From assembly GCA_033807695.1 (NCBI GenBank), contig CM066303.1, forward strand, positions 682,001-746,000: DNA of 64,000 nt, in the 5' to 3' direction. Below, piece by piece: positions 23,890 through 34,439 of the stretch. Origin of the DNA: Daedaleopsis sinensis (taxonomy: Eukaryota; Basidiomycota; Agaricomycetes; Polyporales; Polyporaceae). Within the stretch, counting starts at the first letter, position 1; every line of letters starts with the position of its first letter. The notes beneath the pieces were generated by a model that ran no database searches, was not told the DNA's origin, and worked only from the letters and a program-made list of their open reading frames with translations. The position numbers were made by a program, and so were the translations under genes.

Positions 23890-24950
23890 CTTCGTATCAT
23901 TGCGGGGGCTCTTGATAAATGTGGACTCTGAGAAGCATAATTCGAGAGAGCATCATTCGTTAGCCCTAGATGTCATCAAAGGATGCACAACTGGCGAAGA
24001 GCACTACATTGTTTCGGTAGAGATAGTACTGGCTCCTGAACATAGATAGTGATCAGTCGACACGGCGTGTGATCACAGATAGTGGGGTACCCACCGGCGA
24101 GATCATGCTACCGGCGGAGTCACCGCCTCAGGGAGCACGACACCCTTCTCTTTCAGGAAGAGACGAATGAGCCTGCTATCCGACGCAAAACCCACATTGA
24201 ACTGCCAGCTCTCCTCGTCCTCCCCTTCCCTCTTAACGCCCGAGCATCCGAAGTCGATGCACACCGCCCGCACCGGCTTCTCCTTCGGGGTAAATAACAC
24301 GTTGTGCGGCTTGACGTCCGAGTGGAACACATCATGCGCCGGGAAGCTATCGATCGCGTGCACCAGCGCAGCGCACACCTCGACGTTGAGCACGTCAGGG
24401 GAGACGTCGCGCAGACTGACGGCGTCTGGGATGTACTCGAGGACGACCGCGGGGGGGCGGATCGCGCGCTCGTCCGCGGGCAGCACCTCCCCAGCGAGGA
24501 GAAAGCGCGGGATTGCGAAGCCTTGGAGGTCGCGCAGGGATTCGTATGCGCTTTGCTCGGACTCAAAGCAGTCCGTCATGAGCCTGCGGAAATGCACCTC
24601 CCACAGTGCGGCGCGCTGGGCCAGACAGTCGGCGTCGGCGGGGTCGGGCTCTTCTTGATAGAGGTAGCTTTCCTTGTACGCCTCGGCGGGGAGCGCTGCC
24701 GCTGCGCGTTCGGCGGCGAGCGTCCAGGGCCGCGGCGGGTCCGATTTGGGGACGATGAACCGCTCGTCTAGGTACCGCGGGTGGCTTGTCGATAGTGAAT
24801 GTGTGAACACCAACGTCGGTGGCGAGGGAGACCTGTTGTCCTGGGGCGTAAACGCCAGGCGTGTCCATGGTGGTAGTAGGAGAATATCGGCTCTTGCAAC
24901 TCAACGCTGTTCGCGCTCTTGTATAAGTCACCGCAAAAAGGCCAACAGCT
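23890..24950 (-). repeat. Inverted duplication, copy A (partner 31490-32630)
   Basis: The kinase-like gene with about 80 bases of upstream and about 200 bases of downstream sequence is present here on the minus strand and at 31490-32630 on the plus strand. Shared non-coding flanks include GGTGGGTACCCCACTATCTG and the region around TATCTATGTTCAGGAGCCAG, so this is a segmental duplication and not retroposition. Confidence 0.85.
24103..24868 (-). pseudogene. Kinase-like gene, copy A, broken by an 83-bp deletion
   Basis: The ATG at 24868 opens MDTPGVYAPGQQVSLATD, as in the intact copy at 31571. After TIDKP, 83 bases present in the partner are missing. This removes residues about 30-57, including the N-lobe VVVK lysine, and shifts the frame. 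Downstream the original frame is open again, with HSDVKPHN and IDFGCSG still intact and a matching C-terminus. A shorter ORF starting inside could be translated but would lack the ATP-anchoring lysine. I treat it as a pseudogene. Confidence 0.8.
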
Positions 24951-25229
24951 CCGTGGAGGCGCAGTCTTGCTAGCTTTCAACGTGTTTTTTCACGAAGCGC
25001 CTGGCACTGTAACTTGAAGATATTCTCGCTCTCTATAAAGCGAGTAGGAGACAAGAAAGAGCACACTTAGGCGATGAAAGTGATGTTTGGAGTTTGGAGT
25101 ACGATGATGAGGTGACGGTACGAGAACAAGAATCAATGATCAACAGATTATCATCAACTTGTTTTCAACTTGTGCGAGAGTAGGCGTGACTGATTGTCAC
25201 GTTGTGTGTCACATCGCGCGCTCCTTCAG

Positions 25230-25646
25230 AAAATGCGTCGAGCGACTTGATTTACTACCACTTTCTTCCCCTCAGAACACCCTCTTGCCGTCGAAACCCT
25301 CCGCCGTACCACCCCACCAGTTCCACGCGAGCGCCGCATATGCCGTTTCTGCCAGAAGCGTTGGGCAGTCGAGACGGAACTCCATAGTATCCTACTAGAA
25401 TGTGACCATGATCGCATTATCCTCCTCCGGGATAGATTCTACTCGGAGGCAGGCCCCACCTTCCGAGGGGATCTAGACAGGATGCGAGACCGTCTGTCTG
25501 CGCCGGCATTCTTTGACGCCCTCTTACGAAAGGATGCATGTTTACCTGTGATGGCCCACTACATACACAATATCTTCGAATTGGTCGATACGGTCCCCCC
25601 TCTCATGTTGATTGATGATACGGCCTTCCTGGCTCTGGCTGAATAG
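25230..25646 (+). mobile_element. 3' remnant of a non-LTR (LINE) retrotransposon
   Basis: One frame reads HPLAVETLRRTTPPVPRERR, then CRFCQKRWAVETELHSILLEC, and runs to a stop at 25646. The pattern C-x2-C-x(8)-E-x2-H-x(4)-C after an RERRICRFC start is the zinc-knuckle tail (zf-RVT type) found after the reverse transcriptase in fungal LINEs. The reverse transcriptase itself is absent, so this is a 5'-truncated dead copy, as expected from target-primed insertion. Confidence 0.7.
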
Positions 25647-27065
25647 ACGTTCATACTAGTCTAATGCGACGTCTCTCGACCGGGGCTGGTGGAGACAGCT
25701 CTTCAACCCACAGCGGGTGCCTGCGCGGTGGTGTGCCCGGTCACGGATCCTGGCGGTAGCGGCCCTCGTTGTGACTCGTTTCGTGATGTGCGATTGCGTC
25801 GAGTGGTCCTACAAGCTGGTGCACTGAGCACAAGGGAATCGTGGCCAGCCCACACACTTCCAAAGCAGGACTCGCGACAAGCGCTCGAGTTAAGAGTGTG
25901 CTGCGGACCGACAGCGCATACAGCTCTTGACTCACGCTTGTCGAACTTCCTCCTCCTCCTCCTCCTCCTCCTCCGGCTCTCAAGAATTGATGCTTCCTCT
26001 CTCTTGCCATAGCCATATCTAGTGGTGCTACTTCTAGTTAACGACCTCGCTCTGACTGCGACGCGAGGATGGCTCCATGGAACATCTCTCTTAAGGGTCA
26101 AGACGACTTGAAGCGTGTATAGACGCTGCGCCAGCGGATCTGTAACGACTAGTACTGCGGATACCACCAGTACTGCGCCTAAGATCGCATTGCACGCGCA
26201 GCTAACTCCGATGCTCACGTCACAGATGCGGAACGGTGTGTCTCTCACTCCGCGATGCTTTGCCGGCATCGGTGGCAGAGTGTACGAGCTCCAACTAGAA
26301 GGATGCTCTTGGCGGACATTACTGGAGTTGGGGCCTCTGTCTAGTGAGCATGCTCGACATTCACTCAGTGTGGCTCTCGACTCAGATCTCCTGAAGAGTC
26401 GAGTACAGATTGCTCGACCTGCGGCCGTTACTCACCTGAGACGTACGTGTCAGTCGATTCTCAGGGAGCTCTTCTTGTCGGCTGATGTGTTCTGACGTGG
26501 GTACCCTATAGGTGGCGGCGATATCGCGTTAGGCTCGAGCTTCTCCAAAACAATCGAACCTTCACGCCATTTCAAAAAACCCAGTATGGACGTGTGTTCG
26601 ACGTCATGCATCGTGACCGTCAGTACGCAGCTTAGCTTTCGTATCCAGCAGACTGCCCTGCATCATCGACATGATGTATACAGATGTCTGCACGCTCTGC
26701 CGTGATTAATGATTGCCAGAGGTATGAAGTCGGTCAGTACCACTGTTGGGAGGGTATGAAGATTGTTTGCCTCACCGATACCGACCTCGGGCATGCTTCG
26801 GTCTCAGGTTTGCAGCAATCGCACGAACGCCGGACCAGAGCCGCTCCAAGAGCGTGATCCTACTTCCCTGGAACCTTGCTCGACTTCGCGCACTGACATG
26901 AGATTGCGATTACTGACCAACACCGACAGTGTGCCCGAGGGAGTCTTTGCCACTGGCAGCAGGTCGCGCGATACCCAGCAGGCGCCCCCCATGCCAGCGT
27001 ACAAAAGGGCCCTCGCGCGATTCACTAGCCTACAACTACACAGTTACCACAACCATAATCACTCC
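25647..27065. other. Intergenic with a (CTC)n tract
   Basis: About 1.4 kb without a supportable gene. A pure trinucleotide run (CTC)n lies at about 25948-25973. The last 60 bases before 27066 probably hold the promoter and leader of the NmrA-like gene. Confidence 0.4.
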
Positions 27066-28334
27066 ATGGCACTTCCCAAGAAACTCATCCTCGTCATTGG
27101 TGCTACCGGTGCTCAAGGCCTCGCGGTCATCGACAAGCTCCTCGGGCCCACCCCCGACGGCACTCCGTCTCCGTACGCTATCCGCGCTCTCACTCGCGAT
27201 CCGCACGGCCGACGTGCGAAGGAGCTCGCGGACAAAGGCGTAGAGCTCGTGAAGGGTACGCCATCGACCGCCGACGCCCTTGTGCAATTTCCATCGCTGA
27301 TCGTTCATGTGCAGGGGCATTCGACGACTTCCCCTCCGTACTCGCTGCACTGCGGGGTGTCTGGGGCGTGTGGAACAACACCGATGGGTTCACTGTAGGC
27401 GAAACGAAGGAGGTCTACGTCGGCATGCGCATCTTCGAACTCTCGAAGCAGGCCAAATCCGTTCGCCACTACGTCTGGAGTAACTTAGACTACGCCACCA
27501 AGGTGAGCGCGGCCTGGCATTGCTAGCTCTTGCGATTCATCCGCTTATGCTGACCGTACTCGGCGGTGTAGAAAGGAGGCTACGACCCGGAGTATCAGTG
27601 CGGCCATTACGATGGCAAAGGGCGCGTAGCCGATTGGTTGAAGGCGCAGCCGTCCGTTGTGAGCGACGACGACATGTCTTGGAGTGTCGTCACATCCGGG
27701 CCCTACATGGATATGCTGAACTTTGTACGTCCTGCTCCTCGTGCGCGATCAGCATCCTCTCGCTCACCAGAATCAACAGCCCATGCTCGGGCCCATCGGC
27801 CAGCGCTCTGATGGTACCTTCGTCTTCGCCGCTCCCATCGACGACGGCCACATCCCCATGATTGCCCTCGAGGATCTCGGCTTCTTCGCGCGCTACAGCT
27901 TCGACCACCGTGCCGAAGTGTCCGGCAAGGACCTCGAGGTCGCGTCGGACTGGGTCAGCTGGGACACCCTCGTTGCGACGTTCACGAAGGTCACCGGGCT
28001 GAAAGCCGAGTACGTGCGCCAGTCGTACGACGAGTGGTGCGCGAACCGGCTCCGCACGGACGTGCCCGTCGCGAACGAGCGCGGCGCCGTGAACGACGGC
28101 TCGACAACGTGGAAGGAGAACTTCAGGGGGTTCTGGGCGCTGTGGCGCAACGACGTGATCAAGCGGGACTTTGAGTGGCTGAGGAAGGTCAACCCGCACG
28201 GGTATACACTCGAGTCGTGGATGCGGGCGAAGAACTACCGAGGCTCTGCACAGACGCTGTTGAAGAACGTCGAGGACGATAAAGGGTTTGGGTTGGATTG
28301 GGAGAGTATCAACAAGCTACTTGGGAAAGCGTGA
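27066..28334 (+). CDS. NmrA-like NAD(P)-binding protein
   Basis: Four exons: 27066-27255, 27315-27502, 27572-27724 and 27780-28334. The start MALPKKLILVIGATGAQG contains the dinucleotide site GATGAQG. AFDDFPSVLAALRGVWGVW, HYVWSNLDYA and the loop PYMDML are typical of NmrA/isoflavone-reductase-like atypical SDRs. These act either as NADP sensors or as small-molecule reductases; they lack the Tyr-x3-Lys of classical SDRs. At about 360 aa the length is normal. Intact; no partner gene nearby suggests a substrate. Confidence 0.88.
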
Positions 28335-28465
28335 ACACGGGGCGCCAGCGACGAATCGTTTTGATGCCAATACCTGATTTCTGAATGGAATCGTTACGAG
28401 TCTATCAATGAGAAATGCGTGCAGATACGGGAACCAGGGTTATGGGGACAATGTTGGACAAGTGC

Positions 28466-28927
28466 GACGCTCCCCACAGCGATCGCGCTCTGCTGCACGC
28501 TCCGGGCGCACGAGCTGGTCGACGGTGTCGCGCTCCCGGACGGCACGCGCGAGGTGCTCTCCTCCGCGGACCTCGCGCTGTGCGTGCAAGCAAACCGCAC
28601 CCTCGTGCGCGAGCATGTCGCGCTCGTCTACGACGTCTTCAAGCCCGAGGCCGCCCCGGGTGCACTGGGCACGGGGCGTGCGTGGAGGGCATGCGGAAGC
28701 TGCTCAGCGAGCATGGGGACCGCGTGCTGAGCTTCACGACCCCGCTCCCGTTTGCGAAGTGGCGCTTCGTGACCGATCTGCAGCGCAGCGTCGTGTGCCC
28801 CGCGTGTTTCCTGCTGCTGAGGAAGCGCGAGGAGGACCAGCGGCGGGAGATCTGGAACAAGCTGCCTGCCCTGATTGGGATCACGGTGGACGGATGGGGG
28901 AAAGCTCTACATACGGATCGTTCATGA
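28466..28927 (+). pseudogene. 3' fragment of a BTB-family gene, frameshifted
   Basis: Starts abruptly inside the family block at LPTAIALCC, then LPDGTREVLSSADLALC, which matches the middle of the BTB paralogues. Near 28650 the frame shifts by one base, and the rest continues in another frame as CTGHGACVEGMRKLL, CPACFLLL and LPALIGITVDGWG, the family tail. The whole BTB domain and first exon are missing. The fragment points toward the truncated BTB gene at 29076. Confidence 0.8.
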
Positions 28928-29075
28928 GTAAGAGATATCCATGGCATTGGCGATCTGTGTGCGGGTCCTACTGTACAACATCGACTCGGGTTCTGATGCG
29001 GTAATCTAACATGTGTGAGGCCATGACTTCTGATGTCACTGTCCCCATTCCGGAATATCTCCTACACCCGTCGTA

Positions 29076-29985
29076 TTATGGTATTCTGCCCACATCCTTA
29101 TGGAATTCTGCCCACATCCTCGTCATGGTTTCCATGTCCCACTGATCAAATGCCTCCTTGCAAGCAGAACACAATCCTCTCGTCAGAGCCTCCCAGCGTT
29201 CAGAGAACGGATAGCGACTCAGTTCGAAAGCTTTTTGCGCGCATGCCATTGCATCGGCGAGGGAGATGCCCGAGCTCCGACAGGAGGACGGCAGGCAGCC
29301 GACCGCAGGGAGCTTCGAGTACATCAACTTCACGCGCTCAATGCTCTTGCTCGTGAGTTGTGTCCTTACTTCGAAGCACAACGCGAGGTCGTCGGATGAC
29401 AAGGTTTCCCGAGAGCCGTCCGGCCAGACTGGGCCCCTAATGAGTTGGGATGGTGGTTGGAAACAACAATCGAGGATAGCGGTGGGAAGGATGGAAGTTG
29501 CACCGGTCAAACGGGCGAGATTGATGACGCAAATACTGTCCAAGGATTCAAAGGCTGGCGGTCCCAGAAAGGGAAGCTGCATGTAGTCGTTGAAGGACGA
29601 GGGATACCACTTGCGCAGATATCGGAGACAATGCTCGACCACACCGTCTATCTGGTACTTGTGACCGAGGCAAACGCAGGAGGCGATGGTGAATGGGGTT
29701 GGGTGCCGGCCGGGAAACCCTGGTTCATGCCAGTGTATGATAGTTGATCTAACCGCCTATATAAGATGACTGATGATCACGCGAACGTCTACAATTATAC
29801 TCACTCGGTACCGTTCGCGACGTCAGGAAAGAGAGCGCGAAGAAGCTCTCGGAACGCCTCAGGCGTGTCGGTGAGGTGAACGACAGCGATTGCATCAGCA
29901 GATGATGAGCCAGCCGAAGTGGAGGTCTCGGTGTCGGGCTGGGGCATTGAGAACATGTCCTTGAATACCAGGTCGGATACGTACT
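29076..29985 (-). pseudogene. BTB-family gene lacking its 5' end
   Basis: The 3' exon (about 29076-29720) is intact: GHKYQIDGVVEHCLRYL, INLARLTGATSILPTAILDCC, DGSRETLSSDDLALC, four spaced cysteines, then CSACKEAF. Its tail is shortened and lacks the GWG end. The 5' exon ends normally (TDTPEAFRELLRALFPD) but begins at FKDMFSMPQPD. The first half of the BTB fold (the family's FWFEDGSI... segment) is missing and the sequence at 29986 onward is unrelated. It was probably cut by an insertion or rearrangement. A short product is possible but the BTB fold would be incomplete. Confidence 0.72.
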
Positions 29986-31489
29986 AGACGGTGTTATAGG
30001 TAGCGGCTGATACGCAACGGCTACGCAGCCACAATCTGCGTGACGCGTAGGCGTCGCGCATTCGCAGCGCAGTGCGTAGGGTATTTCCCTGTCCCACACT
30101 GCGTGAGTGGTGCGTACCGTCAACGCCCAGAGAGGGTGTTACGCACGAGGTGGGGTTAATACACGTTGCGTCTACGTAGTTACGTTGCAGGCGAACATAT
30201 GCAACAGTGAGGTTGGGAGAGGACGTCGGTTAATTAAGACCCGCTGCGTGCTGTTGCGCTGCAAACAAGGGATGCAACATGTATCACGTAGTGGCTACCG
30301 ATCACGAATGAGCATGACACGTACCAGGTACTCACTAAACAATGGCAACTACGCACCGTAGCGAAGACATACCACGTTTCGGCAGCGCATGAGACATCGT
30401 GCGTCGCGCGGACTTGATCAAATACGTGTTGGGGAGCCTGAGAGGTAGCGGGACCTGAGTTTCGGTGGCCATGCACGCTGCGAAGCACGGAGGGTGTGTG
30501 ATGGGCCTCTTCAAAGTGCGGCAGAATCAGCCTGTGTGTGTCTCGGCTACGCAACAAAAAGAGATTCCATGCTGTGGCGGTGGTTGGCAGCGTAGCGGGT
30601 ACCGGTTCTTGCAATGCGTATACGTACTCAGTACTGTGCGTGGGGGTGGAGACCGCGCAGCGAATACCGATTGCACGCGACCGTCCCGGAGCGCATTACC
30701 CCATCAGTAATCACGGAAATCTCTGAAAGTCTGAAAGTCTGATCGCGCGGGCGCTTACCCCGCGCGGCCACAACCCTGCCGACTTTCTGCTTGCCACCAA
30801 GTATTCCGGAAGTTCGTGCCCCAGGAAAGCATCGCTCTCTGCGGTTAGAGATCCTGCGAGTCACACACGACGTTCGCTATGGGAAGTATAAGTACAGATG
30901 TGAGTATTAAGCCTGTTTTTAGCAACTGACTAGCTTACCAGTGAATCCTCCGCTTTTGCGCTGCCATAGCTGGCCGCGCGGCTTGCGAGCACGTTCAGCA
31001 CCGTCCATAGGCCTTAAGGAAGCACTGTGCAAAGTTTCAGTGAATGCGGGATACTACACGATGAGATATGAGAGGAGGAGTCAATGGCGCAGAGAATGTC
31101 TGACAAGCGTCAAAGTCCATGTCTGATCTCTGGAGATAAGTCGGGTCTGATCGTATCTGATTGGTGTCTGAAAATGTCTGAAATGTCTGTGTCAGACATT
31201 TCAGACATTTTTGTAATTTCTGATGGGCCCCCGTACGCTACGCGATGCGAACGCGGCACGGACATGTCTAACCAAAGCCTAGTACCCTGTAAGTCATAGC
31301 GAAAATACTAATCAAGCCCACTCACAATTCGATTCAAGCGTGTGGAATGGAGGGTGAATACAAGCTAAGAACATGTGCTACGCAACGCGAAATAATGCGT
31401 AGCGGATCCTAAATCACATTAGCGCACATTAGCGCCTGTCCGCCGGATTCCGCCGGATTCCGCCGGAGTTTGCACCATAGTTCTCTTCT
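29986..31489. repeat. Repeat-rich insertion with TACGCA/TGCGTA motifs
   Basis: About 1.5 kb with no gene. At both ends short motifs of the type TACGCA, CTACGCA and TGCGTA recur on both strands (many between 29995 and 30190, again near 31380-31400). The middle has many TCTGA/GTCTGA repeats, and a direct repeat of TTCCGCCGGA lies near 31445-31465. It breaks a BTB gene on one side and abuts the kinase duplication on the other. The arrangement resembles a non-autonomous DNA transposon with subterminal repeats, but I could not define terminal inverted repeats or a target duplication. Confidence 0.45.
31171..31211. repeat. Perfect 19-bp palindrome with a 3-base loop
   Basis: AAAATGTCTGAAATGTCTG, then TGT, then its exact reverse complement. 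Each arm is itself two copies of ATGTCTG-like units. It lies inside the repeat-rich insertion and is preceded by several GTCTGA copies (31144-31170). Confidence 0.9.
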
Positions 31490-32630
31490 TCTCGTTCGCC
31501 TTGTTGCCGTGATTTAGACAAGTGCGCGAATAGCGTTGAGCTGCAATAGCCGATTCTTCTTACTACCACCATGGACACGCCTGGCGTTTACGCCGCAGGA
31601 CAACAAGTCTCCCTCGCCACCGACGCTGGTGTTCACACATTCACTATCGACAAGCCATTCCTCCCATTCACGAAAAGCGTCGTCATCCTGGCTCGTTGCG
31701 AAGAGCTCTTTGCTCACCCAGTCGTCGTCAAGATATTCGACCCGCGGTACCTAGACGAGAGGTTCAATGTCCCGAAATCGGAGCCGCCGCGGCCTTGGAC
31801 ACTCGCCGCCGAACGCGCAGCGGCAGCGCTCCCCGCCGAAGCGTACAATGAATACGACCTCTATAAACCCGAACCCGACCCTGCCGACGCCGACGGTCTG
31901 GCCAAGCGCGCCGCACTGTGGGAGGAGCGTTTTCGCAAGCTCATGACGGACTGCTTTGAGTCCGAGGAAAGCGCATACGAAGCTCTGCGCGACCTCCAAG
32001 GCTTCTCAATCCCGCGCTTTTTCCTCACTGGGGAGGTGCTGCCCTCGGACGAGCGCGCTATCCGTCCACCCGCAGTCGTCCTCGAGTACATCCCAGACGC
32101 CGTCAGTCTGCGCGACGTCTCCCCTGACGTGCTCGACGTCGAGGTGTGCGCTACGCTAGTGCACGCGATCGATAGCTTCGCGGCGCATGGGGTGTTCCAC
32201 TCGGACGTTAAACCGCACAACGTGTTGTTCACTCCGAAGGAGAAGCCGGTGCGCGGGGTGTGCATCGACTTCGGATGTTCGGGCGTTAAGAGGGAAGGGG
32301 AGGACGAGGAGATTTGGCAGTTCAATGTCGGTTTCGCGTCGGATAGCAGGCTCATTCGTCGCTTTCTGAAGGAGAAGGGTATCGTGCTCCCTGAGGCGAA
32401 GACTCCGGTAGCATGATCTCGCCGGTGGGTACCCCACTATCTGTGATCACACGTCGTGTCGACTGATCACTATCTATGTTCAGGAGCCAGGACTATCTCG
32501 ACCGGAACAGCGTAGTATTCTTCGCCGATTGTGCACCTTTTGACATCTAGAGCTGATGTGCCCTTGAGACTTGAGTAATGCCTCTCACAGTCCGCATTCA
32601 TCAGAAGCCGCCGCAAGGACTTGACCGAAA
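31490..32630 (+). repeat. Inverted duplication, copy B (partner 23890-24950)
   Basis: Second copy of the kinase segment, in the opposite orientation. It is the copy with the full coding sequence. Divergence from copy A is visible by eye but modest, with both substitutions and small indels in the flanks. Confidence 0.85.
31571..32416 (+). CDS. Atypical protein-kinase-like protein
   Basis: A single exon of 281 aa. Landmarks: VVVKIFD with Lys54 (beta-3), a long Ala/Glu-rich insert, VVLEYIPDAVSL (hinge region), catalytic loop HSDVKPHN with Asp212, Lys214 and Asn217, and metal-binding IDFGCSG with Asp233. The glycine-rich loop is poorly formed, and no APE-type activation segment is evident. This fits the small kinase-like proteins common in Agaricomycetes, related in shape to aminoglycoside-kinase-like folds and lower-eukaryote Ser/Thr kinases. 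Catalysis is plausible but unproven. The gene has an inverted, broken copy at 24103. Confidence 0.8.
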   Translation: MDTPGVYAAGQQVSLATDAGVHTFTIDKPFLPFTKSVVILARCEELFAHPVVVKIFDPRYLDERFNVPKSEPPRPWTLAAERAAAALPAEAYNEYDLYKPEPDPADADGLAKRAALWEERFRKLMTDCFESEESAYEALRDLQGFSIPRFFLTGEVLPSDERAIRPPAVVLEYIPDAVSLRDVSPDVLDVEVCATLVHAIDSFAAHGVFHSDVKPHNVLFTPKEKPVRGVCIDFGCSGVKREGEDEEIWQFNVGFASDSRLIRRFLKEKGIVLPEAKTPVA

Positions 32631-32670
32631 ATACACAGCTGTGAGAAGATATCACGACTAGCAAACTGTA

Positions 32671-32887
32671 GCGTTTGCAGAGAGCCTGGCTGCGGTGTGG
32701 CAGACGATGATTGGGGTGAGCGGGGCCGGGCTTCTGTCCGTCGCGCTGATGCGGGAGGTATGGATGAGAAGTATGCTCTGGACGAAGGCGGTAGTGGGCA
32801 GGTGGCCACTGGTGAGGATTTGAGGAAAACAAATGGATCAAGCCCGAAGGAAGGCGAGACGCTAGATGATAGAGTAGGTGCACATTG
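32671..32887 (+). pseudogene. 3' relic of an MFS transporter gene
   Basis: Reads AFAESLAAVWQTM, GLLSVALMREV, then after a frameshift MDEKYALDEGG. This parallels the end of the intact MFS protein encoded at 36623-38640 (FADSLAVVWRTM, GLLSVALMREV, TYALDK). Only the last transmembrane helix and tail survive, in the opposite orientation to the intact gene. Upstream sequence belongs to the kinase duplication. Confidence 0.75.
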
Positions 32888-32966
32888 AACAAGGAGCGCA
32901 TAGGTGATTACAATGTCATGGGTATCGTACTTGTACATGACCGCACATTGGTCGCGGCGTTAGATA

Positions 32967-34124
32967 TCATGGCTCCTGGTCACCCCAACCCGGTATCTGC
33001 AGCTCAAACACCGCAGGGAGCTTCTTCCATATCTTGCGCTGCTCCTTTTTGAAACGGTCCTCGCGAAACTGGCTGCAGACTGTGCACATCGTGACTGTCG
33101 GACAATCCCAGCCTTCCGAGTCCGGATCTGACACTTGAGCGTCACAGAAGGGGACATACTTCTCCCATGGGTCAAACGGGTGAGCGTTTGCGAGGAGACC
33201 GGGCGCAGCCTCGAACCTGTACAGGGCCAAGCACGCCGCCCGACGGCACACGTCCGTGGAGGTGCACCAAACGCCGTAAACGTACTGATCGAAGACTCGG
33301 AGTGTCGAAGCCGTCATAGTTTCCATGAAGTGTTGTTTGGCATCCAAGACCAATACAAGATCCTCGTCGCTGAGCATTTCGCGGGTGCCGTCGGCGCGTT
33401 CGAAACCGCGGATGAGATCCTTGCCCGGGAGGAGGCAGCAGACGGAGAGAGCGGTGGGGAGGATGGAGAGCGTGTCGGTGAGACGGGCGAGGTTGACGAC
33501 ACCGATGGCGTGCACGGGTTTGAAAGAGTCCGGGACGTGACCTAGGGGCGAGGCGCACCAGGTATCAAGGTCGGTCGTGAAATGGTACTGAAGGTACGCG
33601 AGAGATTGTCGGAGGAGGCCGTGGATCTCGTACTTGTGGCTGAAGCGGACTAGCGCGGATAATGTTTCGTAGTCTGGGTACCCGTTGATGGTGGGAGATA
33701 TCCTGCCAAAATCCACTGTGAGTCGCGAGTAGTCCGAGGTGCCAGAGCGGATGCCCGCCACCCTACGCACTTGAACAGAATGATTGCTCTCAGGACGTGG
33801 CGGACGTCTTCGGGAGTCTCGCAGATTGCGACAATTTTGCAGCCGTCTGTCATTTCCACCTGCGACGGCTTCGCTAGCTTGAACATATCGGCGAAAATTC
33901 GGGAATGGGCGACGAGCAGCCCTTCGTGTACAAGGAACTTGACGCGGCCGGCCACGAGAATCACGTTCCCATCATAGAGCCAGAACTCACGGTCCTGCTC
34001 AGCGGCATTGGCTTGGTCCAGCGCACTGGGTACCTCAGAGCCTGATGCGAGAATCTTTACTGTTGTCAGCCACTAGTATCGTTTGCCGAAGTGGAAGACG
34101 CACCGTCTGATGAGATTCCGCCAT
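32967..34124 (-). CDS. BTB/POZ protein, family member (minus strand)
   Basis: The start MAESHQT is on a tiny first exon (from 34124). It is joined in phase 0 over an intron of about 70 nt to VPSALDQANAAEQDREFWLYDGNVILVA..., the BTB half with HSRIFADMFKLAKP. After an intron near the LRAI block, exon 3 carries LVRFSHKYEI, GVVNLARLT, LPTALSVCC, ERADGTREMLSDEDLVLVLD, Cys pair WCTSTDVC, CTVCSQF and LPAVFELQIPGWGD. Intact, but diverged: GIxV is replaced by ELQI in the tail, as in the 35180 gene, and the middle has an extra loop of about 25 residues. Likely adaptor role by analogy only. Confidence 0.82.
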
Positions 34125-34439
34125 GATACTGCAGAGAACACGTAGCTCTGTACGACGATGTGAGAGGACACTTTCGAGCACGGAAATGCGGGGAAGGAGG
34201 ACTCTGGAGAAGTGACAATGGAAGATCGATAGTCATATTGCCAGTTGAGTACTCAAACTTATAGGCGGCTCGAAGCGCTGATCCGTTCTTATGGAGCATC
34301 TGAGCCCTAAACTGACACCCTTCAGCTCCTATCGCGTGAGCCTCTAGGCGAGTCACAAAAACATGGTGATCCAGAAGTAGCGGCGGCATAGTGAATACTT
34401 GCTCAGGCCAGACCTCAGGTCTGAATATCTCGCCGCCTT

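Noticed and set aside
25940..25980. (CTC)n run within a frame encoding poly-Arg or poly-Leu
   Set aside because: A simple repeat; the surrounding frame has no other support as a gene.
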